Counted from the first letter of the stretch, positions 16,040 to 24,579 are shown. The stretch is 43,346 nucleotides of DNA from Halorubrum sp. SD626R (GCF_001261915.1 NZ_CVRT01000074.1:1-43346); one strand, 5' to 3'. Notes: generated by a model from the letters alone, not told the origin. Program-made: numbers and translations.

Positions 16040-16429
16040 ATGTCATCGCAGGAACTCGCCGGCTCCGACCCGGCGGAAACGACCGACGCGGAGTCCGAGA
16101 CGGAGTCATCATCGGCCCCGGCGTCGGCGTGTCCCGTCGTCGACTCGCTCGAACAGATCGGCTCGCGCTGGCGGCTCGTCGTCCTCCACGAGCTGTTGAA
16201 CGGCGAGTCGCGCTTCAACGAGCTGAAGCGCGAGACGGACGCGAACGCCCGCACGCTCTCGCGCGTGCTCGACGACCTCCAAGAGACGGGGTTCGTCGAC
16301 CGTCGGCTGGAGGAGGAGTCGCCGGTGGCGACGTACTACAGCCTCACGCCCAAGGGGGAGTCGCTCGCGCCCGTCTTCGAGGAGATCGACGAGTGGGCCC
16401 ACGAGTGGCTCGCCGAATGTAGCGGATAG
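16040..16429 (+). CDS. HxlR/DUF24-family winged-helix regulator with N- and C-terminal cysteines
   Basis: The 129-residue protein has a disordered acidic first ~28 residues, then the HxlR domain: C31-P-V-V-D-S-L-E-Q-I-G-S-R-W, the recognition helix region (ESRFNELKRETDANARTLSRVLDDLQETGFVDRR) and the wing (SPVATYYSLTPKGESLAPV). C31 is the conserved N-terminal Cys that senses quinones and electrophiles in YodB, CatR and HypR. A second Cys (C127) at the C-terminus mirrors the YodB C-terminal Cys that forms an intersubunit disulfide. No other Cys is present. It is divergent from doxX and probably represses that gene and itself. Confidence 0.9.
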   Translation: MSSQELAGSDPAETTDAESETESSSAPASACPVVDSLEQIGSRWRLVVLHELLNGESRFNELKRETDANARTLSRVLDDLQETGFVDRRLEEESPVATYYSLTPKGESLAPVFEEIDEWAHEWLAECSG

Positions 16430-16496
16430 TAAGAGCTCAGTTACGGGAACGTCGGTTCCGTCGCGGTCTGTTCATAAACGGTCGAAATCGCGGTGA

Positions 16497-16875
16497 ACAC
16501 CTCCAAAATCGCAGCCGCTCGATTGTAAACAACTGACCGTGGATCGGCGGCGAATACCTCCAAAGCCCCAGCCGTGAGGCGGGCGCACGCTCGCTGTGCT
16601 CCTCAGTCGCTCGTTTCACTCGCTCCCTGCGGTGCTTGCGTCGCCTGCGCCCGCCTCACGGCTGCCCTTTTGAGTCCCACCCGACCGCACCGCAACCGCA
16701 GCCTCACCCCTCCCCAGCCTCGTCGGTGGTCCCCCGCTTCGCTCCGGACCACCGACTCCCTCGCGCGTGCGGTCGCCGGACTGCGTCCGGCTGCCAGAGG
16801 GACCGAAGGTCCCTCGCTGTTCGCGGCCTACCGGCCGCTCACCGGCACGCGCCGCCGCACCGCGTTCTGTTTATT
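16497..16875 (+). repeat. Dispersed hairpin-rich repeat, copy 1
   Basis: This is a non-coding element matching the copy at 28920-29315. It starts with two boxes of the form ACCTCCAAAnnCnCAGCCG (about 16497 and 16556). A 19-bp perfect stem follows, with arms 16569-16587 and 16646-16664 around a 58-nt loop. AAAG and CTTT outside the arms extend the stem. Further perfect hairpins lie at 16722-16756 (11-bp arms), 16775-16791 (7 bp), 16797-16815 (8 bp, GAA loop) and 16823-16838 (6 bp). Reading frames inside are Arg/Ser/Cys-rich, unlike haloarchaeal proteins, so I treat them as spurious. Transcription is unknown. Confidence 0.8.
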
Positions 16876-16972
16876 AGAGTCGGTTCCGGTGTCCGTCTCT
16901 TATCTATCGCGTCGCCGACCGCCGCCTCTCGGCGGCGAAACGCACAGTACCCTCCGACCCGTATGAGGCGAT

Positions 16973-17452
16973 GTGTACGCCGGACTGAAGAACACCCCCT
17001 GTTGCCTCTGCGGTCGCGATGAGACCCACACCCGAATCGCGGTGCCGCCGCGGGCGCTCGGGCTGATGGAGAACGGCGATCCCATCTCGTGGCGCGACGT
17101 CGTCGGGACGGTGACGCTGCGCTTCTGCGCCGACGACTGGGACCTCGTGAGCGACCTCGCCATCGAGATGGACGCCCACCCGCTCTCCCGGTGCAACGCG
17201 GCGCACGTCTCGCTCGACCTCCGCGAGGACCACGAGGCGCTGCTGTCGGCGGTGAAAGGCGAGACGGACCAGACGGAGCTGGAGTCCCGGCTCGCCGCCG
17301 AGGCGGGGGAGACGCTCGACGCGGTCGACGACCCCTACACCGAGGAGCGAGACGTGGTCGAGGCGATCGTGGTGTTGCGCGCGCTGGAGGAGCTGGGCGT
17401 GCGGGAGGGACCTGGCGGGGGCGCGGAGACGGCGGTCGCTGACGACGACTGA
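16973..17452 (+). CDS. Conserved-type haloarchaeal protein with CxxC motif, function unknown
   Basis: The 159-residue protein begins MYAGLKNTPCCLCGRDETHT. The C-C-x-x-C pattern, with later C in TLRFCADDWD and LSRCNAAH, could bind zinc. The middle is typical acidic haloarchaeal sequence (SLDLREDHEALLSAVKG), and the end is Gly/Asp-rich and disordered. I do not recognise a named family. The start is a GTG at 16973, preceded by GAGGCG at 16965-16970, a weak Shine-Dalgarno-like site. It lies just after the dispersed repeat, with a TATA-like TCTTATCT about 70 nt upstream. Confidence 0.65.
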   Translation: MYAGLKNTPCCLCGRDETHTRIAVPPRALGLMENGDPISWRDVVGTVTLRFCADDWDLVSDLAIEMDAHPLSRCNAAHVSLDLREDHEALLSAVKGETDQTELESRLAAEAGETLDAVDDPYTEERDVVEAIVVLRALEELGVREGPGGGAETAVADDD

Positions 17453-17468
17453 TCCGATTCTCCCATCT

Positions 17469-17495
17469 CGGCTTTGTTGAAATCCTTTGGAACTG
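17469..17495. mobile_element. Possible remnant of an insertion-sequence end
   Basis: The sequence CGGCTTTGTTGAAATCC resembles, from memory, the terminal sequence of haloarchaeal IS5-group elements. No transposase or second inverted repeat is visible. It lies in the 257-nt gap between a core gene and the compositionally different antiporter gene. The call is weak. Confidence 0.22.
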
Positions 17496-17663
17496 ATAGG
17501 AGACGCTTGCTCACTTCAGATCTCCCAGAACGGTTTACCGCCGCTCGCGAAAACTGAGAACTCGGAGCTCCAGTAGAGTGGTGGTGGTCCTTCTGATATC
17601 ATATACCAGTTGGCCGCGGCGGGCTCGCCGTCACTCAACGGCGTTCTTTCATCAAATCCACAG

Positions 17664-17702
17664 TTTGTATATATAAACATTTATTATATAAGGATATACA
17701 AA
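17664..17702. promoter_or_regulatory. AT-rich inverted repeat before the nhaC-type gene
   Basis: A perfect 9-bp inverted repeat, TTTGTATAT at 17664-17672 and ATATACAAA at 17694-17702, flanks the very AT-rich ATAAACATTTATTATATAAGG. It ends 7 nt before the ATG. It could be an operator overlapping the TATA region or a hairpin in the mRNA leader. Confidence 0.55.
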
Positions 17703-17709
17703 CCCGCTC

Positions 17710-19464
17710 ATGGCCGCTTCAAGTTACGGCTTGTTGGCGTTGGCACCACCGCTTCTGGCAATCGTGTTGGCGATGACGACACGGCAGGTGCTAGTGTCCT
17801 TGTTCGCCGGCGTCTGGATCGGCGCGATGATCGTGGTGAACTGGAATCCTATTGCTGCGACAGCACTCACCATGGACTGGCTCGTCGAGGTATTTCGGTC
17901 GCCATTCGACACGAAGTTCATCATCCTCATCATGTTCATGGGGGCGGGCGCGGCGTTCATTCATCGCTCCGGCGGCATCCTGGCACTGGAGCGGTGGATC
18001 GGTGACCGGGTCGACAGCGCTCGCGAGTCGCAGATCCTCACCTGGCTCATCGGGGTATTCATCTTCTTCAGTTCATACACCAGCACGATCGTCACGGGCA
18101 ATGCGACACGGGATCTCGCTCAGGAGAACCGCTCCTCCCGGGAGATGCATGCTTACGCACTCGACTCGACGACCTCGCCCGTGGCGACGTTCGGGCCGGT
18201 GTCATCTTGGATCGGCTACCAGGTATCGATGATCATCGTCGGCTTCGAGGCGGCCACGGTCACCGCCTCGGAACTCGGGATGACCCCCTTCGGGCTGTTC
18301 CTCCAGAGTATCCCCTGGAACATTTACTGTTTCATGGCGTTCTTCATGGTCGGGTTTATCGCGATTACCCAGCGGTTCTTCGGTCCGATGCTCGACGCCG
18401 AGTGGCGGGCGCGTTCCACCGGTCGGACCATTCGGGAGGACGCGACACCGCTGTCGGACGTCTCGCAGGACGTCGGCGAACCCAGCGAAAAGAACCCGTC
18501 GCTCGTGAATTTCTTCGTCCCTATCCTGGTGTTGCTCGTCGTTAGCCTGGTCTCGATGTGGTGGCTCGGAGGTGGCCAGAATCCCGGCGTCGGCATCTCG
18601 AAGGCGTTCCAAGAGACCGACGTGGCCCTCGGTCTTCTGTATGGTTCCTTCGCGTTCATGGTGACGGGATTCGTCGGCGCGCTCGGCTACCGGACAATGG
18701 ACCTAGAAACGGCCAGCGACACCATCATCCAGGGGTTCAAAACGATGAACATCGCCATCGCGATTATCGTGTTGGCGTGGTCGATCGGTTTAGCTGCCGA
18801 GAAGGTTGGCACCGCCCAGGTTATTGTCGACGCGATGGTCGGCAGCGGCGTCCCCGGGAGCTTCCTCCCGGTGATTATCTTCCTCGCAGCAATGTTTGTC
18901 GCGTTCACGACCGGCACTTCTTGGGGCACCATGGCCATCCTGACCCCGCTGGCAATCCCGTTAGGGTATGAACTGGTCGGTCCCTCGATCCTCCCCGTGC
19001 TTGTCGGGGTGCTGTTCGGCGGCGCCATCTATGGCGATCACAGTTCGCCAATTAGCGACACGACAGTCATGTCGTCGATCTTTTCGGGCTCTGACCACAT
19101 CGACCACGTTAATACCCAGATACCGTTCGCAGGAACTGCCGCCGGGGTCACGGTGTTCGTCCTCGTACTATACGGTCTGGGCCTCCAGACGGCCTACGTC
19201 GCATTGCCACTGGCGCTCGTTCTGACGGCTATCGCAGCGCTCGCTCTCAACAAGTTCGACGCCAGGCGCAAGGGGCTCCCCGAGGTGATGCCTTCCGCCG
19301 ACGCCATCGAATCCGGCGAGGTTGACGTTGATGCCATCGAGCGCGGTGAGGTCGATGGCAACAACGGGAGTCACGACCACTTCACGCTGGTCCCGGTGCT
19401 GGCGGTCGTCGTCGTCGCTGTATACCTCGCGCTCGTGTTCGCATTCGCGGCGATAGGTGGCTGA
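17710..19464 (+). CDS. NhaC-family Na+/H+ antiporter-like transporter
   Basis: The 584-residue membrane protein has roughly 11-13 hydrophobic segments. NhaC-family blocks include FIILIMFMGAGAAFIHRSGG, the unwound-helix region SSYTSTIVTGNATRDLAQ, SPVATFGPVSSWIGYQ, FTTGTSWGTMAILTPLAIPLG and GDHSSPISDTTVMSSIFSG. The last two are the ion-pathway motifs of the NhaC/ion-transporter superfamily. A ~60-residue polar loop precedes the final membrane segment (EVMPSADAIESGEVDVDAIERGEVDG, with a repeated AIExGEVD). It probably exchanges Na+ for H+ at the cell membrane, but NhaC relatives can also carry organic acids or amino acids. Codon use is visibly less GC-rich than in neighbours and an IS-like remnant lies upstream, suggesting acquisition by transfer. 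Confidence 0.85.
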   Translation: MAASSYGLLALAPPLLAIVLAMTTRQVLVSLFAGVWIGAMIVVNWNPIAATALTMDWLVEVFRSPFDTKFIILIMFMGAGAAFIHRSGGILALERWIGDRVDSARESQILTWLIGVFIFFSSYTSTIVTGNATRDLAQENRSSREMHAYALDSTTSPVATFGPVSSWIGYQVSMIIVGFEAATVTASELGMTPFGLFLQSIPWNIYCFMAFFMVGFIAITQRFFGPMLDAEWRARSTGRTIREDATPLSDVSQDVGEPSEKNPSLVNFFVPILVLLVVSLVSMWWLGGGQNPGVGISKAFQETDVALGLLYGSFAFMVTGFVGALGYRTMDLETASDTIIQGFKTMNIAIAIIVLAWSIGLAAEKVGTAQVIVDAMVGSGVPGSFLPVIIFLAAMFVAFTTGTSWGTMAILTPLAIPLGYELVGPSILPVLVGVLFGGAIYGDHSSPISDTTVMSSIFSGSDHIDHVNTQIPFAGTAAGVTVFVLVLYGLGLQTAYVALPLALVLTAIAALALNKFDARRKGLPEVMPSADAIESGEVDVDAIERGEVDGNNGSHDHFTLVPVLAVVVVAVYLALVFAFAAIGG

Positions 19465-19551
19465 ATCGACATCGGTTTTTGATCGTTGCCTCCTGCCCAC
19501 TCGAACTTCTTCGGCCCCTTGCGCACGTCTCCGAGGTGACCTCCAATTTCC

Positions 19552-19836
19552 TCACCACCGGACCTCGAACCCGTCCAGTCCCTCGGGTTCCCCGTAGGTC
19601 GCGTCGACTTCGTCGACGTCAGCGGCCTTACTCCCCGTCTCGCACCACGCGACCATCTCGCGGACCGCGTCCTCCGGCCCCTCGAAGACGGCCTCGACGC
19701 GACCGTCGTCGAGGTTGCGCACCCAGCCGTCGACGCCCGTCTCCCGGGCGGTGTCGCGGGTCGTCGCCCGGTAGTAGACGCCCTGTACGCGCCCCGAGAC
19801 GTACACGTGTGCTCGCGTTCGCGTGCGTTCGGTCAT
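19552..19836 (-). CDS. acyP: Acylphosphatase
   Basis: The 94-residue enzyme hydrolyses acyl phosphates such as 1,3-bisphosphoglycerate. The phosphate-binding loop and catalytic residues are in G15-R-V-Q-G-V-Y-Y-R23 (R23) and G-W-V-R-N41 (N41), both canonical. The remaining fold signature is GRVEAVFEGPEDAVREMVAWCETG. The length is typical. A TATA element (GTTTTTAAAT on the minus strand, 19861-19870) lies about 29 nt upstream of the ATG, implying a leaderless transcript. It is divergent from the phosphohexomutase gene across ~105 nt. Confidence 0.96.
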   Translation of the reverse strand: MTERTRTRAHVYVSGRVQGVYYRATTRDTARETGVDGWVRNLDDGRVEAVFEGPEDAVREMVAWCETGSKAADVDEVDATYGEPEGLDGFEVRW

Positions 19837-19941
19837 GGCCGAGCGGTGCGACCGCCGCGGATTTAAAAACGACGCCCGGCGCCCGCGGACCGCCGCCCGC
19901 CAACCGACGGCTTCTAACGAGCGGCCGCCGACACCGCAGGT

Positions 19942-21516
19942 ATGGACCTGTTCGGAACCGCGGGGATCCGCGGGAGCGCGACGGACCGGGTCACGCCCGA
20001 GCTCGCGCTCGCCGTGGGACGCGCCGTCGCGGCCGAGGTACGAGCGGACGCCGAGGGACGGCCGGACGCCGAGGGCGACGCGGGCGGTCGAGACGACGAA
20101 GGCGACGCGGGCGGGCGCCCCGCCGAGGTCGTGGCCGCGCGCGACGGGCGCGTGACCGGCGGCGCGCTCGCGGCGGCGATGGAGTCCGGGCTCGCGTCGG
20201 GCGGGGTGCGCGTGCTGCGTGCCGGGCGACTGCCGACGCCGGCGCTCGCGCACGCCTCGCGGGGACGCTACGGCGTCATGCTCACCGCCTCGCACAATCC
20301 CCCGACCGACAACGGCATCAAGCTGTTCCGCGACGGCAGCGAGTTCGACCGCGAGGCCGAGCGCGCCGTCGAGGAGCGCGTGGCGGGCGAGGCGCCGCCG
20401 GCGGCGTGGGACGCGTGGACCGAGACCGAGCGCGTCGACCCGCTCGGCGGCTACCTCGCCGACGTGCAGGCGTACGCGGAGGGGTTCGGCGCCCCGCTCG
20501 ACGGGCTCCGGGTCGCGGTCGACTGCGGGAACGGGATGGCCGCGCCCGCGACGCCGACCGTGCTCCGCGAGCTCGGCGCCGCGGTCGTCACGCTCAACGG
20601 GAACGTCGACGGTCACTTCCCCGGGCGCGGGAGCAAGCCGACCCCGGAGACGCTGCGGGACCTCCGGGCGTTCGTCGCCGACGCGAACGAGGGCGTGGAC
20701 CACCCCGGTCGCCAGCGGCCGGACGCAGAGGGCGACGGCGACGGCGACGCCGAGGGGTTCGCCTTCGGGATCGGTCACGACGGCGACGCCGACCGGATCG
20801 TGATCGTCGACGCCGACGGCGAGGTGGTCCACGAGGACACCGTCCTCGCGCTGCTCGCGGAGCGGTACACCCGGGAGAGCGACGCCGCCGACCCCGTGGT
20901 CGTCACGACGCCGAACGCCTCCGGTCGGATCGACGAGCGCGTCCGCGAGGCCGGCGGGCGCGTCGAGCGCGTGCGGCTCGGCGCGCTCCACGAGGGCATC
21001 GCCGCGGTCCGGGCGGACGCCGCCGAAGCCGGCGCCCTCGGGGAGGCCGGCGCGGTCGGCGAGGCGGGCGCCGCCGGGGAGGTCGGCACCGGCACGCGAG
21101 TCGTCTTCGCCGCCGAGCCGTGGAAGCACGTTCACGTCGGCCTCGGCGAGTGGATCGACGGGGTCGCCTCGGCGGCCGTGATCGCCCGCCTCGTCGCCGA
21201 CGAGGGGCTCGACGGGCTCCGCGAGCCGATCACCGAGCGGCCGTACCGCAAGGTCAGCGTCGAGTGTCCCGACGACGCGAAGGCCGGCGCGATGGAGCGG
21301 CTGGAGACCGCGCTGCCGGCGGCGTTCCCCGACGCGACCGCGAGCACCGAGCACGGCGTCCGCCTGGAGTTCCCGGACGCGTCGTGGGCGCTCGTCCGCC
21401 CCTCGGGCACGGAGCCGTACGTCAGGGTATACGCCGAGAGCGACGCCGTCGACGACCTGATCGCGGACGTCGAGGCGGTCGTCGAGGAGGCGGTGGCCGC
21501 GGCCGACGACGCGTAG
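19942..21516 (+). CDS. glmM: Phosphohexomutase, GlmM/ManB family
   Basis: The 524-residue alpha-D-phosphohexomutase has four domains. Domain 1 has MDLFGTAGIRG and the phosphoserine loop TAS117HNPPTDNG. Domain 2/3 has the metal-binding GHDGDADRIVIVD. Domain 4 has the phosphate-binding RPSGTEPYVRVYAE. The usual sugar-recognition loop GEESGH (GEQSGH) of domain 3 is replaced by FAAEPWKHVHVGLGEWIDG, so substrate choice (glucosamine-, mannose- or glucose-phosphate) is uncertain. Acidic Asp/Glu/Gly insertions near residues 35-55 and 255-270, and a repeated GEAGA stretch near 365-380, lengthen it beyond the typical ~450. It supplies sugar phosphates for glycan synthesis in the cytoplasm. Confidence 0.85.
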   Translation: MDLFGTAGIRGSATDRVTPELALAVGRAVAAEVRADAEGRPDAEGDAGGRDDEGDAGGRPAEVVAARDGRVTGGALAAAMESGLASGGVRVLRAGRLPTPALAHASRGRYGVMLTASHNPPTDNGIKLFRDGSEFDREAERAVEERVAGEAPPAAWDAWTETERVDPLGGYLADVQAYAEGFGAPLDGLRVAVDCGNGMAAPATPTVLRELGAAVVTLNGNVDGHFPGRGSKPTPETLRDLRAFVADANEGVDHPGRQRPDAEGDGDGDAEGFAFGIGHDGDADRIVIVDADGEVVHEDTVLALLAERYTRESDAADPVVVTTPNASGRIDERVREAGGRVERVRLGALHEGIAAVRADAAEAGALGEAGAVGEAGAAGEVGTGTRVVFAAEPWKHVHVGLGEWIDGVASAAVIARLVADEGLDGLREPITERPYRKVSVECPDDAKAGAMERLETALPAAFPDATASTEHGVRLEFPDASWALVRPSGTEPYVRVYAESDAVDDLIADVEAVVEEAVAAADDA

Positions 21517-21696
21517 TCGGCCGGTCGACGCTCGGCGCCCTCCGCTCGTCGACGCTCGGAGACCACGGACGTGAACACGTTCGGGTCAAACCCGGGCGAG
21601 TGGGCGGCGTTCCCGCCGAAGCGCTCCGGGAACGTCCGATACCGCGTCGTCGAGAGCGACGAATTTATGACGCGTTCCCGCGCCAATACAGGTGAC

Positions 21697-22836
21697 ATGG
21701 CATCCGATATCGATCGACGGCGGTTCGTCAAGGCGGCAAGCGCAGCGGGCCTCGTCGGGCTCGCCGGCTGTAGCGGCGGTCCGAGCGGCGACGGGTCGGA
21801 TGGGTCAGACGGTTCGGACGGTTCGGACGGGTCCGATGGCGACGACTCGGGCGACGGGTCCGACGGAGGGGACGCGCCGGCGGCGAACGTCGGGATGGTG
21901 TACGCCACGGGCGGCCTCGGCGACGGGTCGTTCAACGACCAGGCCCAGCAGGGAGCGCTCCAGGCCGAAGAGGAGCTGAACATCTCGTTCCAGGAGTCCC
22001 AGCCCGAGGAAGTGTCGCAGTTCGGCACTTTCCAGCAGCAGTTCGCGGAGTCGAGCGACCCGGACTACGACCTAGTGTGTTGTATCGGCTTCCTCCAAGT
22101 GGACTCGCTCTCGGAGACGGCGGGGTCGTACCCCGACCAGGACTTCATGATCGTCGACGAGACCGTCGACGCCGATAACGTCGCGAGCTACACGTTCCGG
22201 GAGCACGAGGGGTCGTACCTCGCGGGCCTGATGGCGAGCCTGCTCACCACTCAAGACTTCTCGGCGGGCGGGGGGTCGACCGCGGGCGCCTCCACCAACG
22301 TCGGCTTCGTCGGCGGCGTCGAGTCCGACCTGATCCAGAAGTTCCAGGCCGGCTTCGAGGCGGGCGTCGCCGCCGGCAGCGACGACGTCGACGTCAGCGT
22401 CAGTTACACCGGCAGCTTCACCGACCCCGCCGCGGGCCGCGAGGCGGCGACCGCGATGTACAACAGCGGCGCCGACATCGTCTATCACGCCGCGGGGAAC
22501 ACGGGCACCGGCGTCTTCCAGGCGGCACAGGAGCAGGAGGGGTTCGCGATCGGCGTCGACCGCGACCAGTCGATCACGCGCCCGGACTACGCCGACGTCA
22601 TCCTCGGGAGCATGGTCAAGCGGGTCGACACCGCGGTGTACAGCTCGATCGAGGCGACCGTCGACGGCGAGTTCCCCGGCGGCTCGAACGTCGCGCTCGG
22701 GCTCGACAACGAGGGCGTCGCGCTCGTATACGGCGACCAGCTCGGCTCCGAGCTCCCGCAGGGCGTCAGAGACGAGGTCTCGACCGCGCGCGAGGACATC
22801 ATCGCCGGCGACGTCGACGTGCCCTCGGAAGTCTAA
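21697..22836 (+). CDS. BMP/PnrA-family ABC transporter substrate-binding lipoprotein
   Basis: The 379-residue secreted lipoprotein carries a Tat-type signal (RRRFVKAAS, R7-R9) and a lipobox ending at C25 (GLAGC). A flexible acidic linker built of repeated DGS units follows (21797-21850). The BMP domain contains VGMVYATGGLGDGSFNDQA, DLVCCIGFLQVDSL, EHEGSYLAGLMASLL, VGFVGGVESDLIQKFQAGFEAG and DIVYHAAGNTGTGVFQAA. Such proteins bind purine nucleosides or related compounds. The ATG at 21697 is chosen because it opens the Tat motif, and a TATA-like GAATTTATG is ~33 nt upstream. The open frame extends further upstream without signal features. The matching ATPase and permeases follow. Confidence 0.94.
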   Translation: MASDIDRRRFVKAASAAGLVGLAGCSGGPSGDGSDGSDGSDGSDGSDGDDSGDGSDGGDAPAANVGMVYATGGLGDGSFNDQAQQGALQAEEELNISFQESQPEEVSQFGTFQQQFAESSDPDYDLVCCIGFLQVDSLSETAGSYPDQDFMIVDETVDADNVASYTFREHEGSYLAGLMASLLTTQDFSAGGGSTAGASTNVGFVGGVESDLIQKFQAGFEAGVAAGSDDVDVSVSYTGSFTDPAAGREAATAMYNSGADIVYHAAGNTGTGVFQAAQEQEGFAIGVDRDQSITRPDYADVILGSMVKRVDTAVYSSIEATVDGEFPGGSNVALGLDNEGVALVYGDQLGSELPQGVRDEVSTAREDIIAGDVDVPSEV

Positions 22837-22944
22837 CGGAGCGGTCGCGCGCTTCGGTCGAATTGTCGGCCGCCCGCCGGTCCGTGCGGACCGAACCATA
22901 TCCAAACATATTCACCCGACCTCGAACCAGGGGGTAGTAGACCA

Positions 22945-24579
22945 ATGGCCTCAGCCGTCCACCTCGACGGGATCACGAAGCGGTTCCCCGGCGTCGTGGC
23001 GAACGACGACGTCGACCTGACGGTCGAGCGCGGCACCGTCCACGCCCTCCTCGGGGAGAACGGGGCCGGCAAGACGACGCTGATGAACGTGCTCTACGGC
23101 CTCTACGAACCGACGTCGGGGACGGTCCGGCTCGACGGCGAACCCCACGCGTTCGACTCGCCGCGAGACGCGATCGACGCCGGGATCGGGATGATCCATC
23201 AGCACTTCATGCTCGTGGACCCGATGACCGTCACCGAGAACATCACGCTCGGCAGCGAGCCGCGGAAGTGGGGCGGGCTCGCCGTCGACCGGGCGGGCGC
23301 ACGAGAGGCCGTCGTCGAGCTCGCCGACCGCTACGGCTTCGACGTCGACCCGGACGCGCGGATCGAAGACGTCTCGGTCGGCGAGCAACAGCGCGTCGAG
23401 ATCCTGAAGGCGCTGTACCGCGGCGCCGACACGCTAATCCTCGACGAGCCGACCGCGGTGCTGACTCCCCAGGAGGTCGACGAGCTGTTCGAGGTGCTCG
23501 ACGAGCTGACGGCACAGGGGAAGACGATCATCTTCATCACCCACAAGCTGGGCGAGGCGATGCGCGCGGCCGACGAGATATCCGTCCTCCGGGACGGGCG
23601 GAAGGTGGGGACCGTCGAGGCGGCGACGACCACCCAGGAGGAGCTCGCGGAGCTGATGGTCGGCCGCGAGGTTCTCTTAGATATCGACCACGGGACCGCG
23701 GAGACGGGCGAGGTCGTCGCCTCGGCCTCGGAGGTCGTCGTCGAGGACGACCGCGGGGTCCGGGCCGTCGACGGCGTCTCCTTCGACGTCCGGGGCGGCG
23801 AGGTGTTCGGGATCGCGGGCGTGGACGGCAACGGCCAGTCGGAGCTGGTCGAGGCGGTGACCGGGCTCCGGACCCCCGACGCGGGCGAGATCCGGTTCCG
23901 GGGCGAGGACGTCACGACCGCCTCGCGGCGGGACCGGATCGAGGCCGGCATGGCGTACGTCCCCGAGGACCGTCAGGAGCGCGGCCTGGTGATGGAGTTC
24001 GACCTGGTCGAGAACGGGCTGCTCGGGAGTCAGCACGGCCGCGAACTCGCCGCGAACGGCCGGATCGACTGGGCGAAGACGCGCGGGCACGCCGAGGCGA
24101 TCATCGACGAGTACGACGTGCGACCGCCGGACGCCGACGCCGGCGCGGAGTCGCTCTCTGGCGGCAACCAGCAGAAGTTCATCGTCGGCCGGGAGTTCGA
24201 GCGCGACCCGGAGCTGGTCGTCGCGTCGCACCCGACGCGGGGCGTCGACGTCGGCTCGATCGAGTTCATCCACGAGCGGCTGCTGGAGCTCCGCGAGCAG
24301 GGCGTGGCGGTCCTCCTGGTCTCCTCGAAGCTGGAGGAGGTACGGGGGCTCTCGGACCGCCTGGCGGTCGCCTACGAGGGCGAGTTCGTCGACGTGGTCG
24401 ACCCGGACGAGACGACCGAGGAGGAGCTCGGCCTGTTGATGGCCGGGGAGCGACCGGGCGGCGACGACGGAGGCGACGAGGGCGGCGGCCCGGCGACGAC
24501 GGGAGATGGAGACGCGGACGAGGCGGAACGGAACGCGGCGGCGGACCTCGCGGACGCCGCGGACGGTGAGCGGGCGTGA
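22945..24579 (+). CDS. BMP-type ABC importer, tandem ATP-binding protein
   Basis: The 544-residue protein has two fused nucleotide-binding domains. Domain 1 has a full Walker A (GENGAGKTT), signature VSVGEQQRVEIL and Walker B LILDEPTAVLTP. Domain 2 has a degenerate Walker A (GVDGNGQSE), a good signature (LSGGNQQKF) and a Walker B reading ELVVASHPTRGVDVG, where the catalytic Glu is His, so only site 1 is fully equipped. This layout is typical of nucleoside (YufO/NupA-like) and sugar importers. A TATA-like stretch (CATATCCAAACATATTC) lies before the ATG. The C-terminus is acidic and disordered, and its stop overlaps the next gene's GTG start. Confidence 0.94.
   Translation: MASAVHLDGITKRFPGVVANDDVDLTVERGTVHALLGENGAGKTTLMNVLYGLYEPTSGTVRLDGEPHAFDSPRDAIDAGIGMIHQHFMLVDPMTVTENITLGSEPRKWGGLAVDRAGAREAVVELADRYGFDVDPDARIEDVSVGEQQRVEILKALYRGADTLILDEPTAVLTPQEVDELFEVLDELTAQGKTIIFITHKLGEAMRAADEISVLRDGRKVGTVEAATTTQEELAELMVGREVLLDIDHGTAETGEVVASASEVVVEDDRGVRAVDGVSFDVRGGEVFGIAGVDGNGQSELVEAVTGLRTPDAGEIRFRGEDVTTASRRDRIEAGMAYVPEDRQERGLVMEFDLVENGLLGSQHGRELAANGRIDWAKTRGHAEAIIDEYDVRPPDADAGAESLSGGNQQKFIVGREFERDPELVVASHPTRGVDVGSIEFIHERLLELREQGVAVLLVSSKLEEVRGLSDRLAVAYEGEFVDVVDPDETTEEELGLLMAGERPGGDDGGDEGGGPATTGDGDADEAERNAAADLADAADGERA

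Noticed and set aside
16574..17022. Plus-strand ORFs inside repeat copy 1, with Cys/Ser/Arg-rich products
   Set aside because: Composition is unlike haloarchaeal proteins and the DNA is an inverted-repeat element shared with a distant site, so coding is unlikely.
21571..21696. Upstream ATG for the BMP lipoprotein
   Set aside because: It would bury the Tat signal 42 residues inside the protein; the ATG at 21697 gives a correct signal.
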